Made by a program: the position numbers and the translations under genes. A stretch of 64,000 nt of DNA from Rhodanobacter sp. C06 (lineage in GTDB: Bacteria; Pseudomonadota; Gammaproteobacteria; Xanthomonadales; Rhodanobacteraceae): the NCBI RefSeq assembly GCF_002001105.1, contig NZ_MUNP01000077.1:1-64000 (forward strand). The letters run 5' to 3'. This document shows positions 33,920-44,198 of this stretch, in pieces. The notes under the pieces were generated by a model that saw only the letters and a program-made list of their open reading frames with translations, made no database searches and was not told the DNA's origin. How positions within the stretch are numbered: the first letter of the stretch is position 1; each line of letters opens with the position of its first letter.

Positions 33920-34993
33920 ATGCGCCCCGGAATCTCCCGCATCCTCAAACGTGGCTGGCTGGCCTTGGCATTGTGCTGCGCGCCGCTGGCCCTGTTCGCC
34001 CAATCCATCACCGGCGTGGGTTTCCAACCCATCACCATCCACGACCCGGTCAATGGCGGCGCCATGCCCGGCTATGTCTTCTACCCGGCGGCGCATGCCG
34101 AGGGGGCAACCTGGGTCGGGCCTTACCAACTCCACGCGACCAGGAACGCAGCCGCCATCCCCGGCACCAAGCCGCTCGTGGTGATTTCGCACGGCCACGG
34201 TGGATCGGATCTCGGCCATCACGATCTTGCGGTCTATCTCGCCAGCCACGGATTCATCGTCGCCACGCTGGAACATCCCAGGGACAATTTCCACGATGCC
34301 AGCGGCGACGGGCACCCGGAAGTCGAGATAGGCCGGCCGATCCAGGTCAAGGCCGCCATCGACATGCTGCTGGCCGACCCGCGTTGGAAAACTTCGATAG
34401 ATCCGCAACGCATCGGCGTGGCGGGTTTCTCGAATGGCGGCTACACCAGCCTGTTGCTGGTCGGTGCGGTACCGCGCTTCACCCGGTTCATGGACTACTG
34501 CAAGGCGCATCCGGACGATTCGAACCAGTGCGGCGGCTTCGGCGCCTTCAAGGCGGAGGCCGCGCGACACGGCCAGACGCCGGAACAGATGCTGGCCGCG
34601 ATGCAGGGCGAGTTCCACCGTTGGGGCGATCCGCACGACCCGCGCGTGAAGGCCGCTTTCGCGATGGCGCCGCAGAGTCTCGTCTTCGACAAGTCGGGCC
34701 TGGCCTCGATCGACCGCCCCGTGTTCCTCTACTACGGTCAGGACGACCGCGTACTGGTGCCGCGATACAACGCCCTGCACATCGCGCCGCTGATCAAGAC
34801 GCTGGCCGGCATCAAGATGATTCCCAAGGCCGGACACTACGTGTTCCTGAGCCCATGCTCGCCGCAGCTCACCAAGGACGTACCGGAGATTTGCCTCGAT
34901 CCGCCGGGCGTGGACCGTGTTGCCGTGCATCGCCAGATCGATGCCGACGCGTTGGCGTTCTTCCGCAAGACGCTGACCGGCGCCGGACACTGA
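33920..34993 (+). CDS. Secreted alpha/beta hydrolase (dienelactone hydrolase / PAF-acetylhydrolase-like)
   Basis: 357 aa with a signal peptide (RGWLALALCCAPLALFAQS). Oxyanion-loop motif PLVVISHGHGGS, nucleophile Ser in IGVAGFSNGGYTS, Asp in YYGQDDRVLVP and His in KAGHYVFLSPC; Cys pairs in the lid and tail could form disulfides. Family members hydrolyse esters; substrate unknown. It is divergent from glyA with 133 bp between, and convergent with the DUF817 gene. Confidence 0.87.
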   Translation: MRPGISRILKRGWLALALCCAPLALFAQSITGVGFQPITIHDPVNGGAMPGYVFYPAAHAEGATWVGPYQLHATRNAAAIPGTKPLVVISHGHGGSDLGHHDLAVYLASHGFIVATLEHPRDNFHDASGDGHPEVEIGRPIQVKAAIDMLLADPRWKTSIDPQRIGVAGFSNGGYTSLLLVGAVPRFTRFMDYCKAHPDDSNQCGGFGAFKAEAARHGQTPEQMLAAMQGEFHRWGDPHDPRVKAAFAMAPQSLVFDKSGLASIDRPVFLYYGQDDRVLVPRYNALHIAPLIKTLAGIKMIPKAGHYVFLSPCSPQLTKDVPEICLDPPGVDRVAVHRQIDADALAFFRKTLTGAGH

Positions 34994-35009
34994 TAGTCAC
35001 GGGCAGGCC

Positions 35010-35867
35010 TCAGCGGGGGACCCTCGCCGGCGCATTCCGCCGGTGCAGCGCGGACACCATCACGTAGCTGATGATCATCAGCAGCAGCCACGCGCCCAGC
35101 TTGCCAAACGGCACCATGTGCCAGCCCTGCCGCTGCGCCGGATACAGCCAGGCGTGGCTGAAAGTGCCCACGTTCTCCGCCAGCCAGATGAACAGCGCCA
35201 CCAGCACGAAGCCCAGCAGCAGCGGCATGTGCCGGTGCACGCGGCGGATGCGGTAGTGGATCCAGCACGGCCCGAACAGCCACGCCACCGCCACGAACAG
35301 CAGCGGCCGCGCGTCCGGCAGGAAGTGATGGGTGAAGAAGTTGAGGTAAATGGCCGCGGCCAGTGCCACCGTTGCGCCGAACGGCGGATGCCGGGTGAAG
35401 CGGAAGTCGAACAAGCGCCACGCGCGGGCGATGTAGCTGCCGACTGCCGCGTACATGAAACCGGTGAACAGCGGCACGCCGCCCAGCCGCAGCAGGGACG
35501 GCTCCGGGTAGCTCCACGACCCCACTGCCGTCTTGAACAGCTCCATCGCCGTGCCCACGACATGGAACAGCAGGATCACCCTCGCCTCCTCGCGGCTCTC
35601 CAGCTTCGTGGCCAGCAACACGCCCTGGATGGCCAGCGCCGCCAGGGTCAGGAAGTCGTAGCGCGACAACCCCGCATCGCGCGGATACCAGCGCCAGCTG
35701 GCCAGCAGCAGTGCCACCATCAGCCCACCGAACAGGCAGGCCGCGGCCTGCTTGAGGCCGAACACCACGAATTCGTGGGCGACAACGGCAAGCCGGCCGC
35801 GGGGGCGCGCCCGATGCGCGGCCCACCGGTCCAGCCGGGTCAGCACCCGCCTTGCTCCGTATGCCAT
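35010..35867 (-). CDS. DUF817 family integral membrane protein
   Basis: 285 aa with about eight membrane helices; block VVGTAMELFKTAVGSWSYPEPSLLRLGGVPLFTGFMYAAVGSY is the conserved DUF817 core (YoaT-like). Function unknown in the literature I recall. Start at ATG 35867 or three codons upstream at 35876. Divergent from ettA. Confidence 0.8.
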   Translation of the reverse strand: MAYGARRVLTRLDRWAAHRARPRGRLAVVAHEFVVFGLKQAAACLFGGLMVALLLASWRWYPRDAGLSRYDFLTLAALAIQGVLLATKLESREEARVILLFHVVGTAMELFKTAVGSWSYPEPSLLRLGGVPLFTGFMYAAVGSYIARAWRLFDFRFTRHPPFGATVALAAAIYLNFFTHHFLPDARPLLFVAVAWLFGPCWIHYRIRRVHRHMPLLLGFVLVALFIWLAENVGTFSHAWLYPAQRQGWHMVPFGKLGAWLLLMIISYVMVSALHRRNAPARVPR

Positions 35868-36049
35868 GCCATCCATTCGCCCGCCCCAACCCCAGCCTCG
35901 TCGGCGAAAGCTTGCACGGGGAATCGGGCCGCGGAAGGCGCCCGGCATGGCGGCAAAACGACCTATCGGCGATAATTGGCGGTCTTTATCCCACCTACCC
36001 GTCCGGGCCGCGCCAGCAGTGGCCGGCGCACCGCAGCCAGGGAGCACGC

Positions 36050-37711
<1,662 letters not shown>

Positions 37712-37719
37712 TCAAGCCT

Positions 37720-37764
37720 TGCTCCCTCTCCCCTCCGGGGAGGGGGATGGGGGGAGAGAAGCCA
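37720..37764. repeat. Class A palindromic repeat with right arm
   Basis: Hairpin GCTCCCTCTCCCCTCCGGGGAGGGGGAT followed by the G-rich arm GGGGGGAGAGAAGC. It is 8 bp after the ettA stop, between convergent ettA and the GH92 gene. Confidence 0.7.
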
Positions 37765-37847
37765 GGCTTGCGATCAGGCCAGCAGCCGGAACGCCCGGCA
37801 AGACTGCCCCTCGCCCTCGACCTTCCTCTCAGGGTCAAGGGGAAAGA

Positions 37848-40241
37848 TCACTGCCCATGCGCCGACATCGACGGCGGCGCATCGGCCGGATCGGCACCCC
37901 AGGCCTTGTTCGGCGCGGGCCCCATCGTGAGCACCAGGGTGGCGCCGTTCGCGATGTCCGCCTGGCTGAACCAGGGCTTGTTCCATGGCTTGCCGTTGAG
38001 CGTGGCGGACTGGATGTACTGATTCTTCGCCGAATTGTTGCGCGCGACGATCTCGAAGATCTTGCCGTTGCCCATGTCCAGGCGGACGCGGTCGAAGATC
38101 GGGCTGCCGAGGATGTAATCCGGCATGGACGGATCGACCGGGTAGAAGCCCATCGCGCTCAGGACGTACCAGGACGAAGTCGAACCCTGGTCGTCCATGC
38201 CGGGGAAACCGTAGCCGCTGGCGTCGCTGCCGTACATCTCGGCAAGGATGCGCCGCGCCAGCGCCTGCGTCTTCCACGGCTGACCGCTCCAGGCGTAGAG
38301 GTAGGCCGCCTGCTGGTCCGGCTGGTTGCCCTGCACGTATTGCCCGATCAGGCCGGTGCAGTCGCGGCAGATGCCCTTGGCCGTGTAGGGCGTGGAGAAG
38401 AACGCATCGAGCTTGGCGTTGAACGCGGCGCGGCCGCCGAGCAGGTCGATCAGGCCCTGCACGTCCTGCGGCACCAGCCACAGCGTGGACCAGCCCGAGG
38501 CCTCCTTCATCATGAAGTTGTAGTACGGTTCGCCCGGGTCGAACGGCGAGATCCACTTGCCGTCCGCGGTCCTGCCGCGCATGAAGCCGGTCGACGGGTC
38601 GAACACGTTGCGGTAATTCGCGGCGCGGCGCAGGAACATCTGCGCGTCGTCCGTCTTGCCGAGCCGGCGCGCGACGTCGGCCAGTGCATGATCGTCCCAG
38701 GCGTATTCCAGCGTGGTGGCCACGCCCGCCTTGCCGCCCGCATACGGCGGACTGGGATTGCCCGGCGGCACGATGTCGGAAATCCAGCCGTTCTTCATGT
38801 ATTCGGCGAGATAGCCGCGCGGCCCCTTGGGATCGGTCGCGTTCTTGCGCAGGTACTCGTAGGCAGCGGCGTAATCGAACGGGATGCCGCGCTGCCAGGC
38901 GCCATCGTAGAGCAGCACGGCGTGGTCGCCATGGAACGAGGTGTCCATGTAACCGCGTTCGCGCGCGCGATCCAGCTCGGAGCGCATGATGTCCTGCACG
39001 ATCTTCGGTTCGAGCAGCATCAGCAGCACGATCTGGTTGCGGCCGGTATCCCAGAACGGGACCGGGCTGTAGCGGTCGTAGCTGGCGACGTGGACCTTGC
39101 CGTCCGCACCGGTGAAGCGCTCGCCCTTGCGCGCCAGCCGCCGCGGGCTGGCGAAGGAGTGGTACAGCGTCGAGTAGAACAGCATGCGCTGCTTCGGCGT
39201 GCCGCCGCTGACTTCGACACGGTCGAGCAATCGCGCCCACGCCGCACGCGCCTGGGCATGCACGCGCTCGAAATCCCAGCCCGGTTCTTCGTCGCGCAAC
39301 CGCTGTTCGGCTTCTTCGGCACTGTGGCCGTGGGCGATCTTCACCAGCACCTGCTCGCCGGCCCTGGTGTCGAAAGTGACGTAGGCGCCCGCGTAACTGC
39401 CGGACACCGCACGCCGGCCCGATTGCACGTCCGCATCGCCGATGCCGTAGCCCTCGTGATCGTGGTCCGCGCGGAAGGTGCCGAAGCCCGCGAACGGCCG
39501 CGAGAACTCGGCGACGAACCAGGCGCCATCCGAATCGCGTTCCGGGCGCCCGCCCGTGGAGACGCCGCGGATGGTGCGGTCGTCGACCACCTCCACGTTG
39601 CCGCCGGAGCGGCGCAGGTTGATGACGACATTCGATCGGTGGCTCGCCGGGAAGGTGAAGCGCATCAGGCTGGTGCGCTGCGTCGCGGTGAGCTCGACCC
39701 TGGTGTGGAACGTGGCGAGATCGACCGTGTAGTAGCCCGGCGACGCCTTCTCGCTCGCCTTGTCGTAATACGACCGCGCGTAGTCGGGCGGCACGGTCCA
39801 GTCGCCCACCACCGGCATGATCATCGGCGAGGCCTGGCCGCCATAGGTCGAGCCGCCGCCGGTGAATCCGATCATCGTCGGATTGGGGTAGTAGTACGAC
39901 ATGCCGACGCCCGCGGGATAGCTGAGATCGACATTGAGGTTGACCGGCGTCGCCTCGGTCGAGCTTTGCGGCAGGCTCGCACCCGGCGAGGTCATGCCCG
40001 AATACAACGGCTCGCCCGGCGGCGGCGCGTTGCCGATCAGCGACTGCCGGTCCAGCGGCGCGGTACCGACCAGCGGGTTCGCTTCGTCGACGGCCTGCGT
40101 CGCATGCTGCGACGCGTTGTCGCCTTGGGCATGGACCGCGCCCATGGTTCCAAGCGCGAGGGCTGCCATCGCGAAGACCTGTGCAACGTGCCTGCAGATC
40201 GACGAAGCGGGGCGGCAAGAGAGTACGGGAAATGGATGCAT
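37848..40241 (-). CDS. Secreted GH92 family glycoside hydrolase (alpha-1,2-mannosidase type)
   Basis: 797 aa; start 40241 with a long signal region (hydrophobic MAALALGTMGAVHA, cleavage near A38); a start at Met25 is possible. Two-domain GH92 pattern: VNLNVDLSYPAGVGMSYYYP N-terminal sandwich, then an (alpha/alpha)6 barrel with YSPVPFWDTGRNQ, SFHGDHAVLLYDGA, EYAWDDHALADVARRLG and GYGFPGMDDQGSTSSWYVLSAMGFYPVDP. GH92 enzymes are calcium-dependent exo-mannosidases acting on N-glycans and mannans. Same strand as the TonB receptor upstream; a joint uptake/hydrolysis locus is likely. Confidence 0.9.
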   Translation of the reverse strand: MHPFPVLSCRPASSICRHVAQVFAMAALALGTMGAVHAQGDNASQHATQAVDEANPLVGTAPLDRQSLIGNAPPPGEPLYSGMTSPGASLPQSSTEATPVNLNVDLSYPAGVGMSYYYPNPTMIGFTGGGSTYGGQASPMIMPVVGDWTVPPDYARSYYDKASEKASPGYYTVDLATFHTRVELTATQRTSLMRFTFPASHRSNVVINLRRSGGNVEVVDDRTIRGVSTGGRPERDSDGAWFVAEFSRPFAGFGTFRADHDHEGYGIGDADVQSGRRAVSGSYAGAYVTFDTRAGEQVLVKIAHGHSAEEAEQRLRDEEPGWDFERVHAQARAAWARLLDRVEVSGGTPKQRMLFYSTLYHSFASPRRLARKGERFTGADGKVHVASYDRYSPVPFWDTGRNQIVLLMLLEPKIVQDIMRSELDRARERGYMDTSFHGDHAVLLYDGAWQRGIPFDYAAAYEYLRKNATDPKGPRGYLAEYMKNGWISDIVPPGNPSPPYAGGKAGVATTLEYAWDDHALADVARRLGKTDDAQMFLRRAANYRNVFDPSTGFMRGRTADGKWISPFDPGEPYYNFMMKEASGWSTLWLVPQDVQGLIDLLGGRAAFNAKLDAFFSTPYTAKGICRDCTGLIGQYVQGNQPDQQAAYLYAWSGQPWKTQALARRILAEMYGSDASGYGFPGMDDQGSTSSWYVLSAMGFYPVDPSMPDYILGSPIFDRVRLDMGNGKIFEIVARNNSAKNQYIQSATLNGKPWNKPWFSQADIANGATLVLTMGPAPNKAWGADPADAPPSMSAHGQ

Positions 40242-40296
40242 GGTCCGTTCCGGTGCGTGCAATGAATGGAGGCGCGTCACCCGTCACGCCGGCGGC

Positions 40297-40335
40297 GCTT
40301 TGCTCCCTCTCCCTGACGGGGAGAGGGAGCAAAGC
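40297..40335. repeat. Class A palindrome with perfect 17-bp arms
   Basis: GCTTTGCTCCCTCTCCC / GGGAGAGGGAGCAAAGC around TGACG. It lies between the TonB receptor stop and the GH92 start; without a T-tract it is a 3' hairpin rather than a proven terminator. Confidence 0.75.
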
Positions 40336-40371
40336 TCATGGGCAGGCCAAGATTGAACCCGCCCGTCGTGC

Positions 40372-43300
40372 TCAATCGCCGGAGCCGAACTTGTACGTGA
40401 CGCCCATGTAGTACTGGCGTCCGGCGTATTCGAGCTGATTCAGCCGCGCCGTCGTGTCGCTTCCCAGGTACGAGCGCGGCTTGGCCTTCGTCAGGTTGAT
40501 GATCGACGCGGTCACCATCAGGTGCTTGTTGAACTTGTAGTCGCCGTTCAGATCGACCTGGTGGTAAGGCTCCGTGTAGACGGGCAGACCGGCGGCAAGC
40601 CCTTGCATGGTGCGGCCCGTCCAGTTGCTGGTGGCACGCAGCAGCAGCCCGTGCTTCTCGTAGAACAGCGACACGTTCGCCGCGTACTTGGCGCTGCCGA
40701 TCAGTTCCGACTTGCCCACCTGGGTGTCGCCGAGCGAAACCGCGGTTTCGTTGGTCTTGTTGAGCGTGTAGTTGGCGATGTAGCCGAAGCCCGACTGGAA
40801 GGTGTGCTGCGTGTAGAGCTCCACGCCCTTGGATGTGCCCGAACGGCCGTTGGCGTTGGTGCTGTACTGCAGGAAGTTCTCCTGGGTGCCGCCGACATCC
40901 ACGTTGATGTTGTTGACGGTGACCGGCACGACGAAGTTCTTCACCTTCTTGTCGAACAGGTCCAGGCCGACGACCGACTCGGGCGCGTAGTACCACTCGC
41001 CTGCCAGGTCGAACTGGGTGGCCGTGAACGGCTTGAGGTCGGCGTTGGCGCCGCTGCCGTACCAGCCCGGCGGGGGCGCGCCGAACTGCTTGCGGTCGTT
41101 GTAGTACGCCTGCGTGTTGTTGGTGAGGCTGCCCAGCTCGGCCAGGTCGGTGTAGTTGGCACGGGCCATCGCCTGCGAACCGGCGGCGCGCAGCACGAAG
41201 TTGTCTGCAACGGTCCACGCGACGTTGAAGCTGGGCAGCAGCTTGTTGTAGCGCTTGGAGGTGGTGGCGTTGGAGTAGGTCTGCACCACCGACTGCTCGC
41301 GCGGCAGGTACTGGAAATCGCCCGGCGCGCACGGGCCGCCGCCGGCGTTCACGCCGCTGGCCGGGCAGATCAGGATGTTGCCGCTCGCGTCGTGGTAGTA
41401 CACCGCGTTGTTGGTGGTGATCTGGTCGGCGACGGTGAGGTCCTGCTGCGTGCTGACGAAGCGCAGGCCCACGTTGCCGCGCAGCGTGCCCGTGTCGAAG
41501 TTCGCCTGCACGTAGGCCGCCGAGATCTTTTCCCGGACCGTGGACTTGTCTTCGGGATGGTTGTAGACCACCCGGTCGTAGGTGGAGTTGAGGTGGCTGT
41601 AGTAGGCCGGGAAGTTGATCGCCGGGAAGATGCTGTCGTTGTAGGCCTCGGTGTTGCCGTCGAGCATGCTCGGTTCGAGGAAGCCCGCCGGCAGCTGGCC
41701 GGCGTTCGGGTCGCAGGTCTGGAACTGCAGCGTGGTGCCCTTGCAGTACCAGCGCAGTTCGTTGTTCTGCTGCTCGGCGCGGTTGTCGCGGTACTTCGCA
41801 CCGAACTGCAGCGATTGCAGCCAGCCGTTGTCGAAGGCCCAGGTGAAGTCCGCCTGGGCGAAATTCTGCGAGGTGCGGGTATTGACCATGTTGGAGCCGG
41901 TCGAACCGAGGTCCACCTGGCCCTCGCCGGCCAGCATGTTCTGCAGCACGTCAGGCGCCGCCGTGATGGTCGGCTTGCCGTTCAGCGTCCACGCGGCCCC
42001 GTTGCTGCCGTCCACCCACTGGCCGTTGACGAAGTTGCGCGGCTTGGCCGCCATGCCCAGCTCGATCGACGGGCCGCCCGTCGCCCAGGTACGGCCGACG
42101 TTGAACGTCCCGCTGAGGTCGCCGCCGTTGTCCCATTCGCCTTCGAGGTTGAGGGTCTGCGAGGTGGCCTTCTCCACGGAGTAGTTGCCGTTGAGCCAGG
42201 GGATCTCCGTCGAGCAGACGTCCACCGGCTGCCGCTGCGCGCCGGTGCTGGGGTTCGTCGTCGCATTGCAGCCCTGGCCCGGGGGCGGCAGCACGTAGTT
42301 CGCACCGGTAACGACGGTGTGCGAGGGATCGAACGTCAGGCCATTGGGCGCGAGCAGCCGGCCCTGCTGGTCGTCAAAATTGTTGTTGCTGGGCAGGCCC
42401 CACTCGGGAACCTCCAGGGTATTGGTGATCTGGGTCTGCTGCCGCTGGAAGCGGAAGTAGTTGCCCGTCAGCAGGAAATGATCGCTGGGCTTGAACTGCA
42501 TGGTGGCCTGGACGCCCTTGGTCTTCAGGTCCAGCTGGTTCCGGCTGGTGGAGAACTGCTGCGGCATCCAGTAGCCCGAATACTGCCTGCCGGATTGGTC
42601 GACCTCGCCGTTGCCCCACAGGTCGATGTTGGAGGCCACGGCGGGGTCGTACTGGTTGCCGTGTACATCCGTGGGCGGCTGGGTGCACGTTGCGTGGTCG
42701 GAGCAGTTGTCGGCCCACCAGTGCCAGCTCGACGCATTGGCCGTGTAGTCGATGTCCCGGCGCTTCTGGTACGTGCCCGCAAGCAGGACGCCAAAGGTCT
42801 GGTCCTTGTTCTTCCACGACCACAACGCCGAGACCTGCGGCGTGATCTTGCCGCTGTTGTCGGAACCCGCGCCGTTGACGGACACGAAGCCGTCGTTCGC
42901 CGCCATCTCCAGCGGACGGCGCGTGCGCAGGTCCACGTTGCCGCCGATGCCGCCCTCGTCCAGGCGCGCTTCCAGGCTCTTGTAGAGCTTGATGTCCGAG
43001 AACATGTTGGCCGGCATCATCGAATAGTTGAACGAGCGCGTCAGACCGGCCGAGGTATCGGCCGAGGCCACGTAGTTGCCGTTCAATTCCGTCAGCGTCA
43101 GCTCGGGCGCGAGGCCGCGGATGCTGACTGTCTTGCCTTCGCCGGATTCGCGGGTGATGACCACGCCGGGCACGTGCGCCAGCGCGTCGGCGATGTTCTT
43201 GGCGGGGAACTGCGCGATGTTCTGCGCGTTGATGACCTCGACGATGGCGTTGGAATCGCGCTTGTCCTGCAGGTTCTGGTCGATCGACTGGCGGTAGCTC

Positions 43301-43560
43301 GTGACGATCACGCCGGGCAAGAGGATGGGCTTGCCGTTCTTGTCGCTCTTTTTCTTGCCTGCCGTCTTTGCCGCCGTGTCGTCGGATGATTGCGCGCCGC
43401 CGGATGTTTGTGCCGGCGGTGGCGTCGCGGTCGCGACGGGCGTCGCCGTCTGGGCGGCCAAGGCGGCCGCGGGGATTCCGAGACCACCGAGCGACAGGCT
43501 CGCCGCGGCTAACGCGGCGTAGAGCGGCTTGCGGGCAAAGGCATGAGGCAGGTAAGTCAT
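40372..43560 (-). CDS. TonB-dependent outer-membrane receptor (Xanthomonas/Caulobacter type)
   Basis: 1062 aa; ATG at 43560 preceded by GGAG. Signal peptide (LYAALAAASLSLGGLGIPAAALA), a Pro/Ala/Lys-rich stretch, then the plug: IVEVINAQNIAQFPAKNIADALAHVPGVVITRESGEGKTVSIRGLAPELT, and a beta-barrel ending YYMGVTYKF plus GSGD. The plug matches the TIGR01782 type that imports oligosaccharides and other large nutrients. It probably takes up the products of, or substrate for, the GH92 and glutaminase-like enzymes on either side. Confidence 0.94.
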   Translation of the reverse strand: MTYLPHAFARKPLYAALAAASLSLGGLGIPAAALAAQTATPVATATPPPAQTSGGAQSSDDTAAKTAGKKKSDKNGKPILLPGVIVTSYRQSIDQNLQDKRDSNAIVEVINAQNIAQFPAKNIADALAHVPGVVITRESGEGKTVSIRGLAPELTLTELNGNYVASADTSAGLTRSFNYSMMPANMFSDIKLYKSLEARLDEGGIGGNVDLRTRRPLEMAANDGFVSVNGAGSDNSGKITPQVSALWSWKNKDQTFGVLLAGTYQKRRDIDYTANASSWHWWADNCSDHATCTQPPTDVHGNQYDPAVASNIDLWGNGEVDQSGRQYSGYWMPQQFSTSRNQLDLKTKGVQATMQFKPSDHFLLTGNYFRFQRQQTQITNTLEVPEWGLPSNNNFDDQQGRLLAPNGLTFDPSHTVVTGANYVLPPPGQGCNATTNPSTGAQRQPVDVCSTEIPWLNGNYSVEKATSQTLNLEGEWDNGGDLSGTFNVGRTWATGGPSIELGMAAKPRNFVNGQWVDGSNGAAWTLNGKPTITAAPDVLQNMLAGEGQVDLGSTGSNMVNTRTSQNFAQADFTWAFDNGWLQSLQFGAKYRDNRAEQQNNELRWYCKGTTLQFQTCDPNAGQLPAGFLEPSMLDGNTEAYNDSIFPAINFPAYYSHLNSTYDRVVYNHPEDKSTVREKISAAYVQANFDTGTLRGNVGLRFVSTQQDLTVADQITTNNAVYYHDASGNILICPASGVNAGGGPCAPGDFQYLPREQSVVQTYSNATTSKRYNKLLPSFNVAWTVADNFVLRAAGSQAMARANYTDLAELGSLTNNTQAYYNDRKQFGAPPPGWYGSGANADLKPFTATQFDLAGEWYYAPESVVGLDLFDKKVKNFVVPVTVNNINVDVGGTQENFLQYSTNANGRSGTSKGVELYTQHTFQSGFGYIANYTLNKTNETAVSLGDTQVGKSELIGSAKYAANVSLFYEKHGLLLRATSNWTGRTMQGLAAGLPVYTEPYHQVDLNGDYKFNKHLMVTASIINLTKAKPRSYLGSDTTARLNQLEYAGRQYYMGVTYKFGSGD

Positions 43561-44198
43561 CTTCAGTATCTCCGTTGATATGCGTTCACTGGAATCGGCG
43601 CAAGGCGCTCCGTTCGATCGCATGAACCGGATGCGTGGTCGCCGCTTTCTTGCTCCCTCCAACACTGAATCGATCCAAATTTTCATCAGCCAACGGGCGC
43701 ATGCCCGTCGTCGACCGACACTTCAAAATCCCGAACGCGTTACTGCGATTGCCCGGATCGAAGGCCGCGAAAGCGGCCGGTTGCCACGGAACCTGCTGGG
43801 ACAGGAATTCCGCCCACGCACCCGCACATGCCTGGTGCATGCAGGCACGTCACAGGGGAAATACCGATGGCTTCGGTGGTTGCATTTCTCAAACCCCGTC
43901 AACCCGCCAGACAGGAGCCGTGACATCCCGGGCAGCCCACTCCTGCCCAATCGTCACGCGGCCGAAGCCGCATCCACCCCTCGTGTCACTGGCGTGATGT
44001 GGATCACAATGACTTGGATCGATCTTAAGGCTTCAGCCGAAACCTACACCTCGAACTCGATAAGTCACGCTGCGGCGCAAAAAATGGCGCCGCGAACGGT
44101 CGGCGGCCCCCGTCGACCCGCTATCCCATGACGAAGTCGCAGCGCAGGAGCGGGCGCAGGCTGGCCCACTGGTCTCCTGCCAAGTCCCATCGGCCTGG
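43561..44198. other. Long non-coding region upstream of the TonB receptor
   Basis: 638 bp between two minus-strand genes with no protein-like frame in six reading frames. It contains the receptor promoter region and a possible CRP/Clp box at 43993-44008. Local composition is less GC-rich than the genes. Confidence 0.5.
43993..44008. promoter_or_regulatory. Possible CRP/Clp-type operator
   Basis: CGTGA-TGTGGA-TCACA matches the TGTGA-N6-TCACA consensus at 9 of 10 positions. It is about 430 bp upstream of the TonB receptor start, so the link to that gene is weak. Confidence 0.35.

Noticed and set aside
40522-43389. Long plus-strand frame opposite the TonB receptor
   Set aside because: No recognisable domain, shadow composition; the minus-strand receptor has a full plug and barrel.
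43586-44131. Small frames in the gap upstream of the TonB receptor
   Set aside because: Overlapping frames on both strands with no ribosome binding sites or recognisable protein character.
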